Below are positions 9,506 to 16,842 of a stretch of DNA of 64,000 bases, one piece after another (within the stretch, counting starts at the first letter, position 1; every line of letters begins with the position of its first letter). The stretch is taken from NCBI RefSeq assembly GCF_009856415.1, contig NZ_WMEZ01000002.1, positions 803,307-867,306 of the forward strand, given 5' to 3'. The position numbers were made by a program, and so were the translations under genes. Source of the stretch: Halobacillus litoralis (lineage in GTDB: Bacteria; Bacillota; Bacilli; Bacillales; Halobacillaceae). The notes beneath the pieces are model-generated. The model saw only the letters and a program-made list of their open reading frames with translations, was not told the origin of the DNA and did not search any database.

Positions 9506-10311
9506 TCAACGGGCTCCTTTCTTTTCGCTCGGATGGATGTGCCATTCAACATGTCACCTTCCATCAAAGGCTTTTTTCCACTTACTATCTTAACTTCTTC
9601 TAAATGGTCGGATAAGGCTTCCGTTGCAGAATGGACTTTCGGAATCATTCCACCATAGATGGTTCCTTGATCGATCATTCCTTCAATTTCTTCGGGGGTT
9701 GTGAGCGCAAGTATTTCATCTTCGACGAGTATGCCTGGGACATCCGTCACATACAGGAGTTTTTCAGCACCGACAGCTGTAGCAATAGCTCCTGCAGCCA
9801 CGTCAGCGTTGATATTCACCGTCTGATGATCATCCGTTCTCCCAAAAGGGGCAACCACTGGAAGATAGCCTTCATTAAGAAGCTTTTGGAGGAGCGCTGG
9901 GTTCACATCTCTAACCTCTCCTACAAGTCCGAGATTTTCCTTGTCCAAGTAATCGGCTTGCAACAATGAGGCTTCAGATCCTTTGACTCCGACGGCTTTC
10001 ATTCCCTTTTTCATCAGATGACCTGTGATCTTTCCATTCACAGAACCCCCAAGAACCATTTCTACAACCTCGAGCGTCTCCGGAGTCGTTTTTCGTAACC
10101 CGTCATAAAATTCACCTTCGATGTTCAGTTGATCCAGCAACCTCGTGATTGCAGGACCTCCACCATGAACAATGATCACTTGATAATGTTTCTGCAGGTC
10201 CTGAAAGCTGTTATAAAAATCATCGGTGAGTTGATCGAGCATACTTCCTCCGAGCTTTATGACAATAACAGGCTTAGGTTCTGTAACTTGCATTGATTTT
10301 GACGTAGTCAT
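9502..10311 (-). CDS. argB: Acetylglutamate kinase
   Basis: Phosphorylates N-acetylglutamate, the second step of the pathway. An amino-acid kinase fold of 269 residues: VIKLGGSML (about 18), VHGGGPAI (about 49), [26 protein letters not shown] (about 165-190) and [11 protein letters not shown] near the C-terminus (substrate Lys). It lacks the N-terminal helix found in arginine-feedback-inhibited hexameric NAGKs, so control is probably through ArgR and through ArgJ. It overlaps the end of argJ by 38 bases. The ATG at 10311 has GGGGGTGTGA eight to nine bases upstream; a second ATG at 10293 is possible but has no such site. Confidence 0.95.
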   Translation of the reverse strand: MTTSKSMQVTEPKPVIVIKLGGSMLDQLTDDFYNSFQDLQKHYQVIIVHGGGPAITRLLDQLNIEGEFYDGLRKTTPETLEVVEMVLGGSVNGKITGHLMKKGMKAVGVKGSEASLLQADYLDKENLGLVGEVRDVNPALLQKLLNEGYLPVVAPFGRTDDHQTVNINADVAAGAIATAVGAEKLLYVTDVPGILVEDEILALTTPEEIEGMIDQGTIYGGMIPKVHSATEALSDHLEEVKIVSGKKPLMEGDMLNGTSIRAKRKEPVE

Positions 10312-11521
10312 AAGTCAAGTCACACCCCCACGCCGTGCCTGCCCCATCTCCTTCACGAAGACGGATGGTTATTTTCACTTCTTCATTGTCCAAGTCTTCG
10401 GTTGCCTGTTCTTCAGAAAATGGACACGGGGTACCGTTACTGAATACCAGTTGATCTTCAATGTAAATATCACACTGATTCGGATCCACTTCAGCCTCAC
10501 TATGGCCGATTGCGCCGACAATCCTCCCCCAGTTGGCATCCAACCCATAAACAGCAGTCTTCACCAGGCTCGAACCGACCACTTTCTTACCGATGATTCG
10601 CGCTTCCTCGTTTGTGCGCGCCCCGGTGACCACTACTTCAATCAGCTTTGTGGCCCCTTCTCCATCTTTGGCGATTTGTTTGGCAAGATCTTCACAAACG
10701 AGCTGAAGAGCGGTCTGAAAAGCTTCCCAATCCGCGTGTTCTTCTGTCAATGGTTCATGATCTATTTCACCATTGGCAAGCGTCAGCACCATATCATTCG
10801 TTGAAGTCTCTCCATCAACCGTAATCTGGTTGAAGGATTTATCGATAGAAGAACTTAGCGCGCGTTTTAAATCACTGGACTCAATGGTTGCATCCGTCGT
10901 GATAAAACCAAGCATTGTCGCCATATTCGGGTGAATCATTCCCGATCCTTTGGCTGCTCCACCGATGGATACGGTCTTTCCTCCCACCTGCACCTGATAA
11001 CACGCATGTTTTTGACAAGTGTCTGTCGTAAGAATCGCTTGCTGAAAATCTTTATACCCTGTCCCAGAAGGCTCCACATTCTCACAGCCATGGGCGATCT
11101 TTTCCATCGGAAGCTGCTGCCCGATTACACCCGTTGAGGCTACGGCTACATATTCATCTGGAATATCAAACCTTTTTGCAATCATGCGGCGCATCTCATA
11201 AGCATTGGCCAGGCCTTCTTCCCCTGTACATGCATTTGCAACTGCACTATTGATGACGACACTTTGAATTTTCCCTTGTTCCGCAATGCTTTCCTGCGTC
11301 ACTTTGAGAGGCGGGGCCTGGAAATGGCTTTGAGTGTATACAGCCGCTGCAGAAGCCGGTCGCTCACTCATAAGAAGAGCGAAGTCTTTTTTTCGGTATC
11401 TTAATCCGCTATGAATCCCTCCTGCTTTGTAGCCTTTCGGCGTAAGAATGGATCCATCCGCTATCTTTTCGATTGTTTGGGTGTTCTTCGCTTGTATCAA
11501 ACCATCTCTCCCTCTCTTCAT
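10274..11521 (-). CDS. argJ: Bifunctional ornithine acetyltransferase / N-acetylglutamate synthase
   Basis: Transfers the acetyl group from N-acetylornithine to glutamate, recycling it; the bifunctional form also uses acetyl-CoA. The precursor of 415 residues has the self-cleavage site: KGSGMIHPNMATMLGF at about 190-205, where the Thr of MATML becomes the N-terminal nucleophile of the beta chain. Thr residues of the oxyanion hole are seen in VASTGVIGQ. The presence of argJ and the absence of argE/argA here show the cyclic pathway. Its ATG shares a base with the argC stop (TAATG). Confidence 0.95.
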   Translation of the reverse strand: MKRGRDGLIQAKNTQTIEKIADGSILTPKGYKAGGIHSGLRYRKKDFALLMSERPASAAAVYTQSHFQAPPLKVTQESIAEQGKIQSVVINSAVANACTGEEGLANAYEMRRMIAKRFDIPDEYVAVASTGVIGQQLPMEKIAHGCENVEPSGTGYKDFQQAILTTDTCQKHACYQVQVGGKTVSIGGAAKGSGMIHPNMATMLGFITTDATIESSDLKRALSSSIDKSFNQITVDGETSTNDMVLTLANGEIDHEPLTEEHADWEAFQTALQLVCEDLAKQIAKDGEGATKLIEVVVTGARTNEEARIIGKKVVGSSLVKTAVYGLDANWGRIVGAIGHSEAEVDPNQCDIYIEDQLVFSNGTPCPFSEEQATEDLDNEEVKITIRLREGDGAGTAWGCDLTYDYVKINASYRT

Positions 11522-12558
11522 TAAGGATAAACAGGTAGTGGTGCAAGCCCTGTTCTTTCATCATATTGGAATACAAGATTCATATTTTGGACCGCCTGAC
11601 TGGCCGCCCCTTTCATTAAATTATCAATCACACTTACAATGGTGACCCGCTTCGTGCGGGGATCAATCGTAAGGCCGATATCACAATAGTTAGATCCGTA
11701 CACATCTTTCGTGCATGGAAACCCGCCCGATTCCCGGACCCTGACGAAAGGTTGTGACTCATAGTAGCTCATAAACTTCTGCCGCAAGTCCTCTTCACTC
11801 ATCTCTTCTTTTAACTGAAGATAAATGGTCGCCATAATCCCTCTTGTCATCGGAACGAGGTGCGTGGAAAAGGTGACGGGCTCTGTTTGGTCGTCCCAAA
11901 TGGATAATTGTTGTTCAATCTCCGGGATGTGTTGGTGTTGATTCACTTTATAGATTTGAAAATTTTCCTGGGCATGAGCAAAATGGGTGATTGGGTTTGG
12001 ATTTTTCCCAGCCCCCGACACCCCTGACTTCGCGTCAATCACGATCGAGTCAGGCTTCACCAATCCTTCTTTGACTACTGGTCCCAAACCAAGTAATGTC
12101 GCGGTCGGATAGCACCCTGGATTGGCAATAACGTCTGCCTTCTCTATTCGCTCCTGATTCCACTCCGGAAGTCCATAGACTGCATTCTCCAGCGTCTCAT
12201 TGGGAGCTGCTTCTTTTTTGTACCACTGTTCATAAGAACCAGACTCTTTCATTCTTAAGTCACCAGAAAGATCAATGACCTTTGCATGGCCACTCTGCAG
12301 TTGTGGTGTCAATTTACTTGAAACCCCGGACGGAGTCGCAAGGAAAATGACATCCAGATCTTCCTTCATCTTCTCCGGTTCTAAATCATGTAACACATAA
12401 GATTCTCCCCCTTGAAATTGAGGGTAAATGCCTTCAAATTTCTCCCCAGCTTGGGAAGATGAAAATAAGGTTATGGCTTTAACTTGTGGATGATTTGTTA
12501 ATAGACGGAGCAATTCGATTCCGCCGTAACCGGTCGCACCTACGATCCCTGCTTTCAC
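11521..12558 (-). CDS. argC: N-acetyl-gamma-glutamyl-phosphate reductase
   Basis: NADPH-dependent reduction of N-acetylglutamyl phosphate to the semialdehyde, third step of arginine synthesis. The 345 residues open with the Rossmann motif GIVGATGYGGIELLRLL and carry the catalytic Cys in ANPGCYPTATLLGL (about 148). The start is GTG at 12558, seven bases from AGGTGG. This is the first gene of the seven-gene arginine operon and is preceded by paired ARG boxes. Confidence 0.95.
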   Translation of the reverse strand: MKAGIVGATGYGGIELLRLLTNHPQVKAITLFSSSQAGEKFEGIYPQFQGGESYVLHDLEPEKMKEDLDVIFLATPSGVSSKLTPQLQSGHAKVIDLSGDLRMKESGSYEQWYKKEAAPNETLENAVYGLPEWNQERIEKADVIANPGCYPTATLLGLGPVVKEGLVKPDSIVIDAKSGVSGAGKNPNPITHFAHAQENFQIYKVNQHQHIPEIEQQLSIWDDQTEPVTFSTHLVPMTRGIMATIYLQLKEEMSEEDLRQKFMSYYESQPFVRVRESGGFPCTKDVYGSNYCDIGLTIDPRTKRVTIVSVIDNLMKGAASQAVQNMNLVFQYDERTGLAPLPVYP

Positions 12559-12573
12559 TCTAAATCCACCTCT

Positions 12574-12607
12574 ATGTATATTTATTATTTACTCTGTATA
12601 TTTACAA
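12574..12607 (-). promoter_or_regulatory. Paired ARG boxes upstream of argC
   Basis: TGTATATTTATT at 12575 and TGTATATTTACA at 12595 start exactly 20 bases apart, just upstream of the GTG start of argC. The spacing and the AT-rich core mirror those upstream of carA, consistent with an ArgR/AhrC hexamer bound across two boxes. The region around them is AT-rich and probably holds the operon promoter. Confidence 0.65.
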
Positions 12608-12736
12608 TATTATTAACCCTTAGAGACCAGATGTCAATAGATTCCCATTACAATTTGCTAGTTTTACAGATTCTTAATGGAAACACTGCATAATCTCAAC
12701 AGTTCCTAACGAAAGCGGATTTTGAAACGAAAAAAA

Positions 12737-12831
12737 GGATCACCATTTATACACATGTGGATAAGTGGTGATCCCTTCTCACAATCTATGCTTTTATTCA
12801 CATATGCACAATTTTATACACATTATCAACA
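12737..12831. promoter_or_regulatory. Cluster of DnaA-box-like 9-mers, with a terminator-like palindrome
   Basis: Four sequences matching the DnaA box TTATNCACA and one with one mismatch lie within 95 bases: TTATACACA 12747-12755, TGTGGATAA 12756-12764 (inverted), TTATTCACA 12794-12802, TTATACACA 12814-12822, TTATCAACA 12823-12831. The first two abut head to head at the centre of a 38-base palindrome (12737-12774, 17 of 19 pairs). On the minus strand that palindrome is followed by eight T, so it could also serve as a terminator insulating argC. No dnaA or dnaN gene is in the window, so this is not an obvious oriC. Confidence 0.6.
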
Positions 12832-12864
12832 GTACCCCCTCCTCTATTACCTCCCATATAAGCT

Positions 12865-13372
12865 CCCTATTCTTAAAGACTCCGTTTCGAGATGTTTGTT
12901 GAGTGGATGGGGGCTGCGGGGAATCGCTCGCTTTCCGCGGGAGCGCGGTGAGCCTCCTCGGACTGCGTCCTGTGGGGTCTCACCATGCACCTTTTTCCCG
13001 CAGGAGTCTCGCCATTCCCCTCCGCCCCTTTGCCACATAAGTTTCTCGAAACCACTTCCGGAATAAGAAGCAATATTCGCTATTCTTGATAAAAAAGATT
13101 GCTATAGAGGGCATTATTACTATAGATCAGGAATTGTGAAAGACACTCATACTCGGTAAAGGGGGCGTTTCACCCATACATCGAAAGGGGTGGTAGGGAA
13201 GCTGCGAGACTCCCGTGGGAGAAGGAGATAGGCGAGATCCCTTAGTGCTTCAGCCCGCCCGAGGAAGCTTGGCTCTCCCCCACAGGAAAGCGAGTTGCTT
13301 CCGTGCCACCCCTGACGCTCAACTCAGCAACGAACCCCGAACAATTCGTAATCAAGTCTTCTACAATCCTCC
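12865..13372. repeat. Composite hairpin repeat 1 (A unit inverted + B unit)
   Basis: An A-type palindrome (about 12893-13060, opposite orientation to copy A1) is followed by a short spacer and a B-type palindrome whose outer stem pairs 13187-13202 with 13297-13312. The whole is bounded by related ends AAAGACTCCGTTTCGAGA (12875-12892) and TTCGTAATCAAGTCTTC (13345-13361), in inverted orientation. The same A-B order and spacing recurs at 29640-30142 and, flipped, at 49784-50315. Frames open across it are not genes. Confidence 0.85.
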
Positions 13373-13393
13373 AGATTCTTTAATAAATCATGC

Positions 13394-13425
13394 AAAAACA
13401 CCCCAGCCGTGATGGCTGGGGTGTT
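13394..13425 (-). terminator. Terminator of the IucD-like gene
   Basis: Perfect 12-base stem AACACCCCAGCC/GGCTGGGGTGTT with a five-base loop; on the minus strand it is followed by TTTT. It begins a few bases past the gene's stop. Confidence 0.9.
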
Positions 13426-13430
13426 GATGC

Positions 13431-14741
13431 TTAGACGGTGAAAGACTGGAAAATGTTTTTTTCGTTCATTGGGAAGACTTCGCGTCCCACAAGTTGGTTG
13501 ATAATGACTTTATTCCGATGGATGGACAGTCCAAGGTTGGTGGAACCTACACCGTGGGTATGGGAAATCCCACTATGAACATAAATTTCGTTCGTTGTCT
13601 CTTCCGTGGTGACAAGCCGATAATCTGCGGTCACCTTGTATCTTCCTTCTTCGTCCCATTCAAGGAAATCTTCTAAGTGGTGGACAAAGTCTGGAACAAA
13701 AGGCTTGTAACCGGTTGCTGCAATTACAAGATCCGTTTGATGAGTGAATGTCTCTTTTTTCTGATAGTGGTAACATTCGAGTTCATAACCACCATCGGAT
13801 TTTGGACGAACATCCTTCACTTCACTCAACACCTGCAGTCCGACATTCAAATCTTCTCGTCCGACCGAATACTCGTAAAGGAGGTTGTAAATGTCATTGA
13901 TTGTATGATTGCTGATTCCTTTATAGTACAATCCTTGATTCGCGAATATCTCATCTTTTTGCTTTTGTGGAAGCTGGTAAAAATAATTGACGTAGTCCGG
14001 TGAAAAGTGTTCAAGGCTCAGCTTGGATTCTTCCATCGACTCAAAACTCGCCGAGCGTGTAATCCAATCAAGACGGTAGCCACAATCGCGTTGTTCTTTC
14101 AGCAGTTCGCGGAAGGTCTCGGCAGCACTTTGGCCAGATCCGACAACCGTAATCGAGTCCGCTTTACGACAGCGGTCCTGGTTCGGAAGAAAGTCTGCTG
14201 TATGGAAAACGTCTTCGGAAGGGGCATCTCGGAAAGTGCGTGGCATGACCGGTACACTTCCCGTCCCCATTACTAAATTCTTCGTGCAATAAACCTCTGT
14301 TTCTCCACTTTCTACATTCGTCACTTCTACTTCGAAAAGCTCTTCATTATCCTTGTAATGCTTTATGTTCGTAACTCTTCTCCCGAATCGGCAACTGTCG
14401 AGCTGTCGAGCGACCCATTGGCAGTAGTCATTGTATTCTCTTCGCGGGATGTCAAGCCGCTGCAAAAAGTAAAACTGATACATCCGCTCATTTTTGCTGA
14501 TATAGTTTAGAAAGCTGTATTTGTTCGTCGGGTCCGCCATCGTCACCAAATCAGCGATAAAAGGAACTTGCATTTTTGTCCCTTCGATCAACATACCTGG
14601 ATGCCAGTCGAAAGCAGCATTCTGTTCAAAAAAGAGGGGTTCGACTTCGTCTATTTCATCCAGCAAAGCAGCCAGACTCAAATTGAAAGGCCCTACACCT
14701 ACACCGATTAAATCATAGATCTTTTTTCGTTGTTCCATCAT
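13431..14741 (-). CDS. L-lysine/L-ornithine N-monooxygenase (IucD/SidA family)
   Basis: FAD- and NADPH-dependent enzyme that hydroxylates the side-chain amine of lysine or ornithine, normally the first step of hydroxamate siderophore synthesis. Of 436 residues: FAD-binding GVGVGPFNLSLAALL (about 13-27), the substrate-region WHPGM and MQVPFIADLVTM (about 46-68), NADPH-binding VVGSGQSAAE (about 200) and the family's ATGYKPFVPD (about 340). AAAGGAG lies close before the ATG. No siderophore synthetase, transporter or clear Fur box is adjacent, so the product's fate is not shown; a free N-hydroxy amino acid or a distant siderophore locus are both possible. Lysine versus ornithine specificity cannot be read with confidence. 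Confidence 0.85.
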   Translation of the reverse strand: MMEQRKKIYDLIGVGVGPFNLSLAALLDEIDEVEPLFFEQNAAFDWHPGMLIEGTKMQVPFIADLVTMADPTNKYSFLNYISKNERMYQFYFLQRLDIPRREYNDYCQWVARQLDSCRFGRRVTNIKHYKDNEELFEVEVTNVESGETEVYCTKNLVMGTGSVPVMPRTFRDAPSEDVFHTADFLPNQDRCRKADSITVVGSGQSAAETFRELLKEQRDCGYRLDWITRSASFESMEESKLSLEHFSPDYVNYFYQLPQKQKDEIFANQGLYYKGISNHTINDIYNLLYEYSVGREDLNVGLQVLSEVKDVRPKSDGGYELECYHYQKKETFTHQTDLVIAATGYKPFVPDFVHHLEDFLEWDEEGRYKVTADYRLVTTEETTNEIYVHSGISHTHGVGSTNLGLSIHRNKVIINQLVGREVFPMNEKNIFQSFTV

Positions 14742-14835
14742 CGACGACTCCTTTATGTCACGTTCCTCAAATGTTTAGGGAAATAGTCTTTTTATAAAAA
14801 AATCACCCGGAGCCCTTACGCTCCATAGATGATAT

Positions 14836-14866
14836 CTTTTCAGAAAAATTCACGATTTCTGAAAAG
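14836..14866. promoter_or_regulatory. Inverted repeat between divergent genes
   Basis: A perfect 11-base inverted repeat CTTTTCAGAAA/TTTCTGAAAAG with a 9-base spacer lies between the IucD-like gene (minus) and the GNAT gene (plus). There is no T-run, so an operator is likelier than a terminator. The regulator is unknown. Confidence 0.45.
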
Positions 14867-14936
14867 GATGTCCTGCTCTTATGTTATCATAACCACACCC
14901 TTACGATAATAGCCGAACATGAAGGAGGAGAATCTA

Positions 14937-15398
14937 ATGGACCATATTCATTTAGTGGAAACGAACGACCGACGCCGTTTCATGGCAGACCTTCTGCTGG
15001 CTGATGAATCTGAAGCCATTATTGAAAGCTATATCGATGATGGTTTGTTCTATACCATTTACCTGGACGATGTACATATCGGTGTCTGTTTGTTCGTGTT
15101 CCCTGAAGAACACACGGTTGAAATTAAGAACATCGCCATACAAGAAGCCTACCAAGGACGAGGATTGGGGAAACGAGTGATCCTCGCTGCCTGTTCTCTG
15201 TTTCACAAGAAAGGGTACAAAGAAATGCTCGTTGGAACTTCTAATTCCAGTATTGAAAACTTAGCCTTTTATCAAAAATCTGGCTTCCGGTTTCATGAAA
15301 TTCATCATGACTTTTTTCTGAAATACTCGGAGCCGTTTTATGAAAATGGGATAAGAGGAATGGACATGATTTATTTCAGCAGACCGCTAACCCCTTAA
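14937..15398 (+). CDS. GNAT-family N-acetyltransferase
   Basis: A 153-residue acetyl-CoA-dependent acyltransferase. The acetyl-CoA pyrophosphate loop is QGRGLGKRV (about 79-87), preceded by the beta-4 strand HTVEIKNIAIQEAYQ and followed by the NLAFYQKSGF motif (about 111-120) typical of GNATs. The substrate is not evident. An upstream ATG at 14919 exists, but AAGGAGG directly follows it and is well placed for the ATG at 14937. It diverges from the IucD-like gene across a shared 195-base region; whether it acts on the same compound is speculation. Confidence 0.8.
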   Translation: MDHIHLVETNDRRRFMADLLLADESEAIIESYIDDGLFYTIYLDDVHIGVCLFVFPEEHTVEIKNIAIQEAYQGRGLGKRVILAACSLFHKKGYKEMLVGTSNSSIENLAFYQKSGFRFHEIHHDFFLKYSEPFYENGIRGMDMIYFSRPLTP

Positions 15399-15452
15399 TA
15401 GGGAACCAAAAGCAAAACATTTAGGGTTGTATTCAGCCTGGTTAATACTTGT

Positions 15453-15498
15453 AAGCTAAAAAAAGACTACCTTTCATGAAGTAGTCTTTTTTTAGCTT
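15453..15498. terminator. Bidirectional terminator
   Basis: An 18-base stem AAGCTAAAAAAAGACTAC with its complement ending in TTTTTTTAGCTT, with a short loop, after the GNAT gene and facing the TetR remnant. Confidence 0.9.
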
Positions 15499-15533
15499 GT
15501 ATTATTCTTTTCCTGTACCGGGTTTGCCTACAT

Positions 15534-15722
15534 TTAAACCTTTGTTTTAAGAGCATTTAATATGATTTTTTTCAACTGTTGTGTCAACGACTGCAAATCT
15601 TCGACACTATATACATTGGTAAAGTATTGAATGACCAGCCCATCGACAATGGCTACCAGAATAGAAGCGGCTGTCGAATGATGGAGCATCGGATACCGTT
15701 GATCTTCATCCAACTCATCCAA
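15534..15722 (-). pseudogene. C-terminal remnant of a TetR-family regulator
   Basis: The reading frame encodes only about 62 residues resembling the ligand-domain end of TetR regulators (ASILVAIVDGLVIQYF then a leucine-rich helix QSLTQQLKKIILNAL). Complete TetR proteins are near 190 residues with an N-terminal helix-turn-helix, which is absent: the frame is closed by a stop immediately upstream and only a TTG could start it. I read it as a decayed gene; the N-terminal part is not found in the 190 bases before the next gene. The family assignment from such a short piece is moderate. Confidence 0.5.
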
Positions 15723-15868
15723 TTAATGGGTGATCCACCATCACATTCCTCTCCTACTTTTTAACAATGGGCTCCCCCTGCCAATTGATTAAACGTTAGG
15801 AAGCGTACCTTCAGAATCGTGAAAGGCTCCTTACCAGAAGGCTGTTTACCATTCAAACTTGATGAAAC

Positions 15869-15903
15869 CAAAAAAGCACGGGAGATAAGTCCCCTGTGCT
15901 TTT
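15869..15903 (-). terminator. Terminator of the GntR-family gene
   Basis: Inverted repeat AAAAGCAC..GTGCTTTT with an imperfect inner stem (GGGA/TCCC) and T-run on the minus strand, just beyond the stop at 15918. Confidence 0.7.
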
Positions 15904-15917
15904 CATAAAACAAATAA

Positions 15918-16628
15918 TCAAGGTCTTGAAGCCCTGAGTGTGAACTTGTATTCATCACTCTTGAAATGATTCTCACTATATTCAAAGATCGTTCCATCAC
16001 TAAAAACACTGTAAGATTGGATTTTAAGGATTGGCATGGATGTCTCGACAGTGAGTGCTTCTGCTATATCTGGTGATGGCAGTACTGGAATGACTTCCTG
16101 GAAACTGTCTTTAATCTTCATCCCCACTTCTTTTTCTATATAATCATATTTCGATCCAGTCATGATCCCGTAGGAGAGATTAGGAAACATGGAAACAGGC
16201 AAATACGTATCCTCCACCACATAGGGTACATCATCAACAAGCCTTTGACGGCGGACGTAAAAAACCTTTTCTCCATCGGCAAGTTTAAGCATTCGTTTCA
16301 CTTGATCGTTGGCCTCTTTCAATTCAAAATGGAGGATTTTGTTTACGGGTTCTTTGTTTAAACTTCTCATTTCTTCTGTAAAACTCAACAGTTCAAAGAT
16401 GTTATGTTCAATCTTCTGCTCTTTCACGTAGGTACCGCTCCCCTGTACCTTCTCGAGAAGCCCCTCCTCGACCAGACCTTTAATGGCCTGTCTAACCGTC
16501 ACTCTAGATGCCTCGTACCTTTCGGATAGATGCATTTCTGTCGGAATCGCTTCTCCTTCTTTCCATATACCCGATTGGATTTCCTCTTTGATTTGTTGAG
16601 CAATTCTACGATACAAAGGTGCAGCCAT
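15918..16628 (-). CDS. GntR/HutC-family transcriptional regulator
   Basis: A 236-residue regulator: an N-terminal winged helix (PLYRRIAQQIKEEIQSG, then SERYEASRVTVRQAIKGLVEEGLLEKVQGSGTYV, residues about 5-68) and a UTRA effector domain (about 90-230, with PYVVEDTYLP and FEYSENHFKSDEYKF). UTRA domains bind phosphorylated sugars or amino acids. It diverges from glvA-glvC, so it most likely represses the alpha-glucoside PTS operon and answers to a sugar phosphate. This differs from B. subtilis, where the glv operon regulator is of the RpiR type. GGAGG precedes the ATG. Confidence 0.88.
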   Translation of the reverse strand: MAAPLYRRIAQQIKEEIQSGIWKEGEAIPTEMHLSERYEASRVTVRQAIKGLVEEGLLEKVQGSGTYVKEQKIEHNIFELLSFTEEMRSLNKEPVNKILHFELKEANDQVKRMLKLADGEKVFYVRRQRLVDDVPYVVEDTYLPVSMFPNLSYGIMTGSKYDYIEKEVGMKIKDSFQEVIPVLPSPDIAEALTVETSMPILKIQSYSVFSDGTIFEYSENHFKSDEYKFTLRASRP

Positions 16629-16758
16629 TTTTTATTCCTCCCATTACTAATGACCTGTGTGATGCGGGGATATGGCGTCCCATCCCCACATTTCCAACCA
16701 AGCCAATACCTATCTCTACCAACATTATAACGAAATGTACGAAAAAATACGATACAAA

Positions 16759-16789
16759 TGTTGACGCTTTCAATAATATGTATTATATT
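16759..16789 (+). promoter_or_regulatory. glvAC promoter with overlapping cre site
   Basis: A -35 box TTGACG (16761-16766), a 17-base spacer and a -10 box TATATT (16784-16789) precede glvA. On the minus strand 16772-16759 reads TGAAAGCGTCAACA, matching 13 of 14 positions of the CcpA consensus TGWAANCGNTNWCA and covering the -35 box, so catabolite repression by CcpA is expected. AATATG...CATATT around the -10 box may be the GntR operator. Confidence 0.75.
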
Positions 16790-16842
16790 CATATTAAGTT
16801 AAAAATAAAACAAATATAATACCTTTATTGGAGGTCATAAAT

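Noticed and set aside
12737..12831. Chromosomal replication origin
   Set aside because: DnaA-box-like 9-mers are present but there is no dnaA, dnaN, rpmH or clear AT-rich unwinding repeat, so I call only a box cluster.
12722..13073. Open frames on both strands across the composite repeat (for example frames with ARFPRERGEPP)
   Set aside because: The same translated phrases recur wherever the hairpin repeat occurs, on either strand; they follow the palindrome, lack ribosome sites and are not genes.
14742..14835. Fur box upstream of the IucD-like gene
   Set aside because: No GATAAT-type repeats are present; iron control cannot be claimed.
15761..16009. 82-codon minus-strand frame at the end of the GntR gene
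   Set aside because: Overlaps the GntR coding sequence in another frame and extends over its terminator.
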